A DNA stretch of 64,000 nt from 21-14-0-10-47-8 sp966211795 (GTDB lineage: Bacteria; Bdellovibrionota; Bdellovibrionia; Bdellovibrionales; Bdellovibrionaceae), in NCBI GenBank assembly GCA_966211795.1, contig CBIHNW010000004.1:1-64000 (forward strand), read 5' to 3'. The position numbers and the translations under genes were made by a program. Under the pieces are notes generated by a model, which searched no databases, was not told the DNA's origin, and worked only from the letters and a program-made list of their open reading frames with translations. This document shows, in pieces, positions 50,150 through 58,582 of this stretch. Each line of letters starts with the position of its first letter. Within the stretch, counting starts at the first letter, position 1.

Positions 50150-51481
50150 TTGAAAAGCAAGAAGCAGCTCTTTTTTCGGCTGAGTGTCGGTCTCGGGACA
50201 TTGCTCACATTGCTTTCTTTTCAAAACTGCAGCAGTGGCTTTCGGTCCGATGCGCTGAACTCGTCTCTTTCGACTTCTACTCTCAGCTCCAGCTCGGACC
50301 AACCACCTTCAACGCCAGAGCCGACACCAACGACGCCGAACCCGGCTCCGGCACCCGGAGAAAACCCTTCGTTGCCTCTTCCGGGTCCGCTTCCGGTCGG
50401 CCAAACTTTTGATATCACGACGCTCAAACCCAATGGCGCTGCTGAGCTCACTTCGCTGAGCGCTTGCCCGCCTGGCAGTGGTGTGACTTCAGGTTGCGAT
50501 GAAATGACGGATTATGGCTCCATGCTTTACGATGCTTCCCAAACAAGATTCCTCCTTTACGGCGGGGGCCACGGGCTGGGACGCTCTTCCAGCCTCATGA
50601 CGTTTGATCTGAAAACTCAGCGTTGGGGAGCGGCCTATGTCGGAACGGATTATTCGCATATGTACACGGCACAAGATCAACAGGATCCAGACAACACGGA
50701 CCTCAAGTGCTTTTACAAAGACACCGGAGCACCCGTTGTCCGGCACACCTATGATATGATGGAAATCGTGCCGGACCTCAAAGGCCGTCCCACCCTGTTG
50801 ATGCTGACCAATGGGGGAGTGAGCTTCACCTTGCCAAGCGGAAGAGCGGAATGCACCATCGGACACTATGACATTCAGGACCGTCGCTGGACGTGGACCA
50901 ATACGACCACGGGGCCGGTTTATTATTACGCCTCTAGTTCGGCTTATGATCCCGTTTCGAAAAAGGTCTTGATCATGGGCAATGGGCCCAACGCCAGTCC
51001 TTCGCAAATTTACACTTACGATCCGGTGACGACGGAACTCAAAACCCAACGATACACCGAAGAGTACGGCTACGATAATAATCTCACTTATTTTCCGCCG
51101 AACGATCGATTTTATCTGATCAAACGTGGCACGCCCAACCAAGTCTTTGAAATCGCCGTCGACCGAAATGATTTTTCCAAGTCCACGATCTCGCCGTTGG
51201 CATTATCAGGAACACCTTACGCCGACATCACGGTGGCGTCCGGCTGGAAATATGATCCCGACCAACGCGTGATCGCTGGCGGAATCGCCAATGGCAGGTT
51301 TTATTATTTTGATCCCGTTCAGAAGATTTGGGGATCCGTGTTGATGAATATCCAGGTTGGCGGTCACCAGATCACGGCGACCGCGTTTCACAATATCGAC
51401 TATGATACGAAGAACAAAATTTGGGTTTTCGTCGACAATGCGTCCAAATCGACTTGGGCATTTCGCTTTCAGAAACCTTGA
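50150..51481 (+). CDS. Lipoprotein with a Kelch-like propeller
   Basis: 443 residues, TTG start with GGGGAG six bases upstream. The N-terminal segment ends in SFQNCSSGF, the same unusual motif as in the preceding cytochrome gene. A Ser/Pro linker (about 45-85) is followed by a propeller with repeats of the form W-x-x-Y..D....(I/V)..G (SSSAYDPVSKKVLIMGNG). Function unknown, probably surface-located. Confidence 0.75.
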   Translation: MKSKKQLFFRLSVGLGTLLTLLSFQNCSSGFRSDALNSSLSTSTLSSSSDQPPSTPEPTPTTPNPAPAPGENPSLPLPGPLPVGQTFDITTLKPNGAAELTSLSACPPGSGVTSGCDEMTDYGSMLYDASQTRFLLYGGGHGLGRSSSLMTFDLKTQRWGAAYVGTDYSHMYTAQDQQDPDNTDLKCFYKDTGAPVVRHTYDMMEIVPDLKGRPTLLMLTNGGVSFTLPSGRAECTIGHYDIQDRRWTWTNTTTGPVYYYASSSAYDPVSKKVLIMGNGPNASPSQIYTYDPVTTELKTQRYTEEYGYDNNLTYFPPNDRFYLIKRGTPNQVFEIAVDRNDFSKSTISPLALSGTPYADITVASGWKYDPDQRVIAGGIANGRFYYFDPVQKIWGSVLMNIQVGGHQITATAFHNIDYDTKNKIWVFVDNASKSTWAFRFQKP

Positions 51482-51497
51482 TTTGTCAGCCTCAATT

Positions 51498-53294
51498 TCA
51501 TTTCACGGATGGATCCGGAAAGTACCGAACCGAATTCTTTGAAACCCACAGGTGCAGTTTGGGGCAAGCGCCCGTCGCACCCTGGTATTTGACGGTTTCC
51601 GAAGGTGTCATGCGAAGATCGGCAGTCCGTTTGTCAACCAACGCTGGCAACCCGATCTCGCTGACAAAATCCAATGCGACGCCATGAGTGTAAAACAAGG
51701 GTGCCTGAGCCATCTTCTGATTCCATTTCACCTTGCTTGAAAAATCAGGATCCAAGACCACGGATTTCGCCAGGTTCACCATGCGGGTCCACCGGGGGCT
51801 CGCGGTGTTGGGACAAAGCTGATTGTACAATGCTGAAATATCGCCGGTACCCAATTCTTTATTTATTTGCACTTCGACATCCGGAATATTGGCGTGCCCC
51901 GAGACGACATTGATTTTCAATTTTGAAACAGATCGCCAGCCGGAAAATTGATTGCCGCGCGAAATGACCTGCGTGACGGGGTGAGACGCCAGCGGGACTT
52001 CGGCGGTGTCGGATCGACCGAAATCAAATTTGCCGCCGTAAATCGCTTTTTGCGAAAACTTTAATGCCGCCGCAAAATCTTCGGGACGAACGCCATCGGC
52101 ACTGTTGAAAAGTTTTTGGCCATTCGACTGTGACGAGTCCTGATTCAATCTGTTTTCTTCCATCCGAGCTTCCGAAAACTCGACAGCTTTCGCCCGGTCG
52201 GCAACGATCTTCGCGACAACGGTCGCTTGCTCCAGACCGGCGGATTCGCAAGTGTTGATTTCTCCATTCAGGGTGCGGGCCAGGCCATCGATCGCGATCA
52301 ATTGGGCTTTGGTGACAGATTGGACTTTACCGGCAAAGGACACCTGCAGCTGTGATGGCGAAAGCTCGGCAAAGATCGGCAGGATCCAAGAGTCAAAGGT
52401 GATCGTGCTGGCACTTTGATCATCATGTTCCGAAAAAACCGAAGACGGTCCGGCGGCCGCATCGGCGTGATGGAATTTCAAAAAATTGCTGACTTCCGCT
52501 TTCATCAGTTCACGATAATTGTCGGCAACCAGGCCTTTGACTTTCAACGGACTGGGGTAAGCCAAATCCTTGGTGAGAAATAGCTTCGAACGAAGGGCGC
52601 GAACGGCCGTCTCGTCGGTGGCGGGAAGCTTCAGCATTTTTTCGATCTCACGATGAAGATGAATCGTGGCTTGAATCTGTTCGATTGAAAAGTTTTTGAA
52701 AAAGGCATCCAGGGCTAAAGCGCTGTCGATGTTCTCGACCTTGGAAAGGTCCACTTCGTCCACCGCCGCCGCTTTCAACGCGGCCAAGACGCCGGGAACC
52801 TTTAAGATCTCTTGAATATCCCTCATAAAGTTTTTAAAATCGCCTTCGGCATATTGATTGACGTCGGTCTTGGTTAGAAACGACATGAAATCCTGACTGG
52901 CCAGAATAGCCGAAAATGCCGGCGTGCCACGCAAACTCTGGAACGTCGGAGACACCAAAAGCTGTTTCAACTTTTGCAGAAAAGGATTCAGGCTGCGCAA
53001 ATTTCGCAAAAACAACAAGGGCTTCAACGGAATTCGAAATTCGGTTTGAAGCAGCTTTTTATTAGCGGCCACATTGGCTTCTTGTTTCAAGCGGTTGGCC
53101 TGAATGCCGGACCACAATCCTTTAAAGTTCGCAAATAATGCGTTTTCAATATCGGATTCCTGCGCCAATTTCTGCGGACAGATGCCGATCAAGCTCTCTC
53201 CGGAGGCCGTCGACTCTTGCGCCCAGGCAACGGAAGTGCTCAGCCCGTGGACCATCAGGCAAAGGGCCATGGCGGTGGAAAGAGATTTTCTCAT
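51498..53294 (-). CDS. Large secreted protein of unknown function
   Basis: 598 residues from ATG 53294. Signal peptide (MRKSLSTAMALCLMVHGLSTS). Mostly helical to residue 300 with repeated Phe/Leu heptads, then beta-rich. No family recognised. It follows a C39-like peptidase gene after 11 bases in the same direction, so the two are likely an operon. It could be a substrate or partner of that peptidase. Confidence 0.75.
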   Translation of the reverse strand: MRKSLSTAMALCLMVHGLSTSVAWAQESTASGESLIGICPQKLAQESDIENALFANFKGLWSGIQANRLKQEANVAANKKLLQTEFRIPLKPLLFLRNLRSLNPFLQKLKQLLVSPTFQSLRGTPAFSAILASQDFMSFLTKTDVNQYAEGDFKNFMRDIQEILKVPGVLAALKAAAVDEVDLSKVENIDSALALDAFFKNFSIEQIQATIHLHREIEKMLKLPATDETAVRALRSKLFLTKDLAYPSPLKVKGLVADNYRELMKAEVSNFLKFHHADAAAGPSSVFSEHDDQSASTITFDSWILPIFAELSPSQLQVSFAGKVQSVTKAQLIAIDGLARTLNGEINTCESAGLEQATVVAKIVADRAKAVEFSEARMEENRLNQDSSQSNGQKLFNSADGVRPEDFAAALKFSQKAIYGGKFDFGRSDTAEVPLASHPVTQVISRGNQFSGWRSVSKLKINVVSGHANIPDVEVQINKELGTGDISALYNQLCPNTASPRWTRMVNLAKSVVLDPDFSSKVKWNQKMAQAPLFYTHGVALDFVSEIGLPALVDKRTADLRMTPSETVKYQGATGACPKLHLWVSKNSVRYFPDPSVK

Positions 53295-53305
53295 TTTAGA
53301 CCTGC

Positions 53306-54154
53306 TTATCTCAACCACATCAGGGTGGTGTTCGAAATCCGATTGAAATCTTGAATGCTCATCAAAAGCGGTAAGGCATCATTTGGATCAATCAAGACCA
53401 CGTATTGATTCCCTGTTTTCGGATCTTTAAAAGTATCCGTGATCAACCAGGTGTGCGCACCATCTGGAGATGCGTCCTTGGATGTTGCCGGAATAAAGCG
53501 TTTGAACGGGATGATTTCCAGGTCCTCTTCTTTCACCGCCACTCTTTTCGCGACGAAGGCTCCTCCCATCAGACCGATCGATCCTGAATCCAATCGGGCC
53601 CGAATCCCTGGGATCGTTTCGATGGACGCATTTGAAGGAGTGGTGATCAGTCCCAGTCCCGTCAGCGCTACGCTCAGCTTCATGGATTGCGTCAGCGCTG
53701 GCGGAGCAAATCCGTGAAGCATGATCGACGGATTGAACATCGCAAATGGATTTCTCATGATCGCCATTTGTGAAATCTGGGCTGACCGCATGATTTCTGC
53801 GGTCCCCAGTTCGCGTCTTAGGGATGGGTAGATATCATAAAAATCATATCCTCTTAAAATCTGAGCGGCATAAGCCAAGGCGGTCGGCAAGCAATCAGTC
53901 GAAGACTGCTGCCTTCGAATCAAAGGCCACTTGCTGCCTTTGTCTGAAGGCAATGAGCGGACGTGAAGAATGGGCTGGCCCGAGACCGTCAAGCCGACGA
54001 CGGAATAGGTTTTAGAGCCATACTGACCGACGACCGGCTCGGTGCTGAGCTGATATTCGGTGTAAAGTGAACTGCAAAGGGGCGCAGCAAAGGCTAAGTT
54101 GGCAAAACTGAAAAGGGCGCTCAAAAGTAGGACGGGGAATCGTGTGTTTTTCAT
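53306..54154 (-). CDS. Secreted papain-fold (C39-like) cysteine peptidase candidate
   Basis: 282 residues with signal peptide (VLLLSALFSFANLAFA). C88 in STDCLPTALAYAAQIL matches the (D/N)C-x-P-T-(A/S)-L motif of C39-like peptidases. H234 in DGAHTWLITD and D256 in VLIDPND could complete the triad. The call rests on short motifs. It would act in the periplasm or outside. Confidence 0.65.
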   Translation of the reverse strand: MKNTRFPVLLLSALFSFANLAFAAPLCSSLYTEYQLSTEPVVGQYGSKTYSVVGLTVSGQPILHVRSLPSDKGSKWPLIRRQQSSTDCLPTALAYAAQILRGYDFYDIYPSLRRELGTAEIMRSAQISQMAIMRNPFAMFNPSIMLHGFAPPALTQSMKLSVALTGLGLITTPSNASIETIPGIRARLDSGSIGLMGGAFVAKRVAVKEEDLEIIPFKRFIPATSKDASPDGAHTWLITDTFKDPKTGNQYVVLIDPNDALPLLMSIQDFNRISNTTLMWLR

Positions 54155-54604
54155 GGTTGCTGGTTCAGCAAAACCAAGGCCTGAAACTCAGGTCATTAAT
54201 TCGACGGTATTTCCTTTGAGCATCAAGAAATAGCCACCGAGCCCAGAATGGGCACTGGCCTTACGAGCCGGACCTTACGCAAATTGACTTTGGTTGAGTC
54301 CGTAAATTTGAACGGGCATTTCGGAAGGCAAATGAATCGAAATCGGCCCTTCAAAAATCGCCACAGGCTTCAGCAAAAATACAGCTTCTGAAAGTTGAAG
54401 AAAACGCGAATGATTTGAATAATGGATATAGGGACGTGTAAAATAGCATTTTATTTGGAAATCTGTTGCCGTCTCTGGATCAAGGTCTTTAACGGCAATA
54501 ATTTATGATCCATTTTTCCAGCATCTTAAGTAAGATGATTAAACAATAAACTTTGATTTGTTTAAATCCGAGCGGAATCGAACACTGTTGGTAGATGCTT
54601 AAAA
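54155..54604. other. 450-base intergenic region upstream of the signalling locus
   Basis: No gene found. It holds the inverted repeats at 54522-54565 and a small hairpin GCCCA-GAA-TGGGC near 54240. The rest shows nothing clear. Confidence 0.5.
54522..54565. promoter_or_regulatory. Two inverted repeats before the YfiR-like gene
   Basis: CATCTTA-AG-TAAGATG (54522-54537) is an almost perfect palindrome. TTAAACAA (54539-54546) and TTGTTTAA (54558-54565) are inverted with 11 bases between. They lie 40-80 bases before the start of the operon, where operators would be. Confidence 0.45.
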
Positions 54605-55150
54605 ATGGATAAATTCTTTCTGTGCCTCGCTTTCTGTTTTCTTTGCCTCTGCGCCACACCGGCGTTCGCTGCATCGGCCGATTTAATTCAGCAGTCGCAG
54701 GTCGAAGCTGCTTTTATTTATCAGTTTCGAAACTATATCATTTGGCCGGACGAAGCCGGAACGTTAGATCAGCGTGATTTCATCATTTCGATCGTCGGCA
54801 ATGAAAATGGACTTTTCCAGGAATTGGAAAAGCTCGCAAAAGTAAAAAAAATGAAAAACCGCTCCATCGAGGTTCGCGCCGTCGAGACCGTCGCGAAGCT
54901 GTCTAAAAGTGATATTGTCATCGTGGGCTCGAATGACGCCGAAATTTTACAGGAAGTGGTCCGAAAAGTAAAAGGCGCCCACACCTTGATCGTCAGCCAC
55001 AGCAGCGAATTTGCGAAAAAGGGGGCGATGATTAACTTTTTCGTCCAGGACGAACGGTTGCGATTCGAGATCAACCTGAACGCGATAAGGAAAGAAAATC
55101 TTCAAGTTGGGTCCCAGCTGCTCAATTTGGCGAGAGTTATCAATGACTAG
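54605..55150 (+). CDS. YfiR/DUF4154-family periplasmic protein
   Basis: 181 residues with a signal peptide (LAFCFLCLCATPAFAAS). The mature part has the family pattern FIYQFRNYIIWP..., then a Rossmann-like core and MINFFVQDERLRFEINLNAI near the end. In the YfiBNR system YfiR binds and restrains the sensor domain of YfiN. Here the next gene is a kinase with the same class of sensor domain, so this may be its periplasmic regulator. Confidence 0.85.
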   Translation: MDKFFLCLAFCFLCLCATPAFAASADLIQQSQVEAAFIYQFRNYIIWPDEAGTLDQRDFIISIVGNENGLFQELEKLAKVKKMKNRSIEVRAVETVAKLSKSDIVIVGSNDAEILQEVVRKVKGAHTLIVSHSSEFAKKGAMINFFVQDERLRFEINLNAIRKENLQVGSQLLNLARVIND

Positions 55151-55165
55151 ACGAACGAAGATCCT

Positions 55166-56653
55166 ATGAAAGTCGATTCCAATCGAAATCTCGTATCGAT
55201 TCGAGTGAAGCTGATCAAAATGCAGCTGGTCTTGGCTTTCGTCATCCTGTTGGTCTGCACGATGGCCTTTTTCCTGAAAGACATATTTTATTTCAAACAA
55301 TCCGTTGAGCGAAATCTTGAATCCACGGCTCGCATTTTAGGATTCAACTTATCACCGGCCATTGCCTTTTCCGATGCCGAGCAGGCAAAAAAAATCCTGT
55401 CTTCATTGCAATCAGAACCTGGCATCTCGGCGGCATGGGTCACGGATGCCCAAGGACACATTTTCGCGCATTATAACACCCCTGATTTGGATGCGTTTTC
55501 AGATCGAAACATATCGAATATGAGCGAAGGTTCCTTCTTGCACAAAAACAATCTGTTCTTTTTTAAGAAGCTTGAACAGAACGAAGAGTTCCTCGGCACT
55601 ATTTATCTGAGCGGCAGCATGAAAGTTTTTTTGGCCGAGTACACAATGTACATGTGGATCGGGTTAGGCGTATTCTTGGCCGGCCTTCTGATGGCTTTGG
55701 GGCTCGCGCATTGGAGTCACGGCGCTTTATCGGAACCGATGGTGGCTTTGGCCGGCACGGCAAGAAAAATTTCTCGTTCGGGAGATTCGTCACTTAGGGT
55801 TGTCGTAGAAATGGTTCAAGAAATCGAAGAAATCAACACTCTCTCGAACGAATTCAATCAGATGTTGGATCAGCTGCAAGCGAAAGAACAGAAGATCCAA
55901 TTTGAAAAGGAAGTTGCCGAGAATGCCAATCAGGCCAAGTCCCAATTTCTGGCCAACATCTCTCATGAGTTGCGAACACCGATGCACGGCATTCTGAGCT
56001 TCGCTCGCTTCGGACAACAGAAATTCGAGACGTCATCCAAAGAAAAACTGAAATCCTATTTTGATGAGATATATGAAAGTGGGGCCCGGCTCATGACCCT
56101 CTTGAATGATCTTCTGGATTTATCAAAGCTTGAAGCGGGAAAAACCAATTACGTAATGAGCGAAACGGACCTCGTCGAAATCGCCAAGACGGTTCAATCT
56201 GAAATGAGAGCATTTGCATCCGAGCAAGGGCTTGGAATAGAGCTCAGCCATGACCAGGAAACAGTCCAGGCCGTCTTGGATGCCGAGAAGATCATGCAGG
56301 TTTTCCGAAATATTCTTTCGAATGCCATCAAATTTTCCCGAAAAGGAAGCGTCATTCGGCTGGTTCTCGAGAATGGCCCAGAGGTGGTTTGCTGCCGAAT
56401 CATCAATCAAGGCGTGGGCATTCCCGAGAACGAAGTTGATGCTATTTTCGATAAATTCATACAAAGCACCAAGACGAGGACGGGCGCCGGAGGTACCGGC
56501 CTTGGCTTGGCGATCTGTCGAGAAATTGTTCAACAGCACGGCGGTCGTATTTGGGCCGAAAGCGTTCTTGATATGGAAACAAAATTCATCTTAGAACTGC
56601 CCAAGCTGGCAACCGGACCCAAGGCAAATACCAAGCAACAAGGAGCGCAGTAA
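55166..56653 (+). CDS. Sensor histidine kinase with CHASE8-type periplasmic domain
   Basis: 495 residues. Membrane segments at about 18-38 and 161-183 flank a periplasmic domain matching CHASE8 (STARILGFNLSPAIAFSD). A HAMP domain (about 184-240) and a coiled coil lead to HisKA with H267 (NISHELRTPMHG). An ATPase domain follows with N, G1 and G2 boxes (NILSNAIKF, NQGVGIPENEV and GTGLGLAI). The sensor class is that of YfiN, whose output is a GGDEF domain; here the output is a kinase. Start ATG 55166, 15 bases after the yfiR stop. Confidence 0.93.
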   Translation: MKVDSNRNLVSIRVKLIKMQLVLAFVILLVCTMAFFLKDIFYFKQSVERNLESTARILGFNLSPAIAFSDAEQAKKILSSLQSEPGISAAWVTDAQGHIFAHYNTPDLDAFSDRNISNMSEGSFLHKNNLFFFKKLEQNEEFLGTIYLSGSMKVFLAEYTMYMWIGLGVFLAGLLMALGLAHWSHGALSEPMVALAGTARKISRSGDSSLRVVVEMVQEIEEINTLSNEFNQMLDQLQAKEQKIQFEKEVAENANQAKSQFLANISHELRTPMHGILSFARFGQQKFETSSKEKLKSYFDEIYESGARLMTLLNDLLDLSKLEAGKTNYVMSETDLVEIAKTVQSEMRAFASEQGLGIELSHDQETVQAVLDAEKIMQVFRNILSNAIKFSRKGSVIRLVLENGPEVVCCRIINQGVGIPENEVDAIFDKFIQSTKTRTGAGGTGLGLAICREIVQQHGGRIWAESVLDMETKFILELPKLATGPKANTKQQGAQ

Positions 56654-57832
56654 ATGGCATCGAAACAAAAAGTATTGATTGTTGACGATGAGCCCAGGAA
56701 TCAGAGAATCGTCACCGAGACGCTTGAGGACCTTTTCGAGCTTCAAGTTGCGAGCTCGGGGGAAGAAGCCCTGCAATGCTTGGAAAAAGATCCTCCGGAT
56801 CTTGTTTTGCTCGATATCATGATGCCCGGAATGAGCGGATATGAAGTTTGCGCTCATGTTCGTAACAATCCGGATCTTCGTTTCACCAAGGTCATATTGG
56901 TGTCCGGTAAGGCCATGATTGACGAGCGCTTGAAGGGATACGAAGCCGGGGCTGACGATTACATGACAAAGCCCTTCGTCCCCGAAGAGCTGATGGCGAA
57001 ATCAAAAGTGTTCCTGCGTCTGGCCCATATTGAAAAAGAATTGGATCAAATGAATCATTCTTTGGACGCCAAGGTCCAAGAAAAGGCTCGTCTGTTGATG
57101 GCGGCCGAAATGAAACTCGTCAATTCGGCAAAAATGTCGGCTCTTGGTGAAATGGCGGGTGGGGTGGCGCATGAGATCAACACTCCGCTGGCGACGATCT
57201 TGCTTTTGTCGGACCAACAAACGGAAGTGCTGGCCGAGAAAGAGAACGCGATCAGCAAGGAAAGCCTGGAAAATTATTTCAGCGTGATCGCGACGGCCGC
57301 GAAGCATATTGCTAAAATCGTACAGGGATTGCGCTTCTTCTCTCGGGACAGTTCTGCAGATCCATTTGCAAAGGCGGATTTGGCGAAAATCGTCGAAGAC
57401 ACCATTTTATTGTGCGCCGAACGTTTTAAAACGCACAGTGTTCGATTGGATGTGCAAAGCCTGCAACTGTCGATCAGCTGCCGTTCCGTCGAGATCGCCC
57501 AAGTTTTATTGAATCTCTTGAACAACTCATTTCAAGCCATTGAGAAATTGCCTGACAAATGGGTGCAAATTTTGGTTCAGGAAGACAGGGAGTTTGTTGA
57601 AATCTCGGTGACCGATTCTGGATCTGGAATCCCGCCCGTGACCAGGGAAAAGATTTTCCAACCTTTTTACACAACTAAGGATGTGGGTCAGGGAACAGGC
57701 CTGGGGCTCAGCATCTCGAAAGGGATTATCGAAAATCACAATGGAACTTTGAAGCTCGACGAAACCTCGGCCAACACCCGTTTCGTCATCCGGATTCCGA
57801 AGGAGCAGAACGCACTCCAGGTCGCGGGCTGA
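56654..57832 (+). CDS. Receiver domain fused to a histidine kinase
   Basis: 392 residues. Receiver 1-120 with D54 (LLDIMMPGM), then a coiled coil, HisKA with H173 (GEMAGGVAHEINTPLATI), and an ATPase domain ending in GTGLGLSISKGI. REC before the kinase implies that phosphorylation by the preceding kinase could switch this one. Starts directly after the preceding stop. Confidence 0.94.
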   Translation: MASKQKVLIVDDEPRNQRIVTETLEDLFELQVASSGEEALQCLEKDPPDLVLLDIMMPGMSGYEVCAHVRNNPDLRFTKVILVSGKAMIDERLKGYEAGADDYMTKPFVPEELMAKSKVFLRLAHIEKELDQMNHSLDAKVQEKARLLMAAEMKLVNSAKMSALGEMAGGVAHEINTPLATILLLSDQQTEVLAEKENAISKESLENYFSVIATAAKHIAKIVQGLRFFSRDSSADPFAKADLAKIVEDTILLCAERFKTHSVRLDVQSLQLSISCRSVEIAQVLLNLLNNSFQAIEKLPDKWVQILVQEDREFVEISVTDSGSGIPPVTREKIFQPFYTTKDVGQGTGLGLSISKGIIENHNGTLKLDETSANTRFVIRIPKEQNALQVAG

Positions 57833-57834
57833 GA

Positions 57835-58581
57835 ATGCAAACTATAGATGCATCCAGGAAAAAAATTTTAATCGTCGATGATGACCAGCTTTTACGCCAA
57901 GTTTTGGCGAACGATTTCGTTCGGCGGGGCTACGATGTTGTCGAGGCCGGCGATGGGTCGCAAGCACTGAAATGCATCGAGCAGGAAAAAGTCGATCTCG
58001 TTATTTCCGACGTGAGGATGCCTAAGATTGGTGGGGTTGAGCTATTGACCACCATCCGTCAGCAGCATGGGGAAATTCCGGTCTTCATGTTCATCACGGG
58101 TTTCTCCGAATTGACTTTGGAAGATGCTTATCACAAAGGTGCGAGCGCCCTTTTTCCAAAACCCTTCAACCGAAAAAATTTTTTGAAGGCCGTCGAGTGG
58201 GTGCTTTTGCCGACGATTGAGAAATGGCGGGAGCCAGTTCCCCGGCTTTCCACGGACTTTGAAATTGAAATGATTTTGGCGAAGACGTCCCGGTCGATCA
58301 ATGGGCAAATGCTCAATATTGGTCAGGGAGGCATGTTCGTCAGTATGGAATCGCCTCTTCCCGAAGTGGGAGAAACGCTCGAATTTAAAATTCTTTTCCA
58401 ACAAGTTTCGACGATTCAATTGACTGGACAAGGGGTCGTTCGCTGGCTTCGGCATCAATCGACGTCTGGTGGTCTCGCCGGATGTGGAATTGAATTTTTG
58501 AACTTATATGAAAATAGCGTTCCCGAAGTCATCCGTCTGATCGAAGCTTTCAAACCATTTGCCGTTATGTCGGAGATCTAA
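57835..58581 (+). CDS. Response regulator with a PilZ output domain
   Basis: 248 residues. Receiver 1-125 with D59 (LVISDVRMPK). PilZ domain at about 130-240, with the second motif present in variant form (LNIGQGGMFV; N for D/N, G for S). The upstream RxxxR motif is not evident, so c-di-GMP binding is uncertain. Links the two-component cascade to PilZ-type targets. Confidence 0.88.
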   Translation: MQTIDASRKKILIVDDDQLLRQVLANDFVRRGYDVVEAGDGSQALKCIEQEKVDLVISDVRMPKIGGVELLTTIRQQHGEIPVFMFITGFSELTLEDAYHKGASALFPKPFNRKNFLKAVEWVLLPTIEKWREPVPRLSTDFEIEMILAKTSRSINGQMLNIGQGGMFVSMESPLPEVGETLEFKILFQQVSTIQLTGQGVVRWLRHQSTSGGLAGCGIEFLNLYENSVPEVIRLIEAFKPFAVMSEI

Positions 58582-58582
58582 A

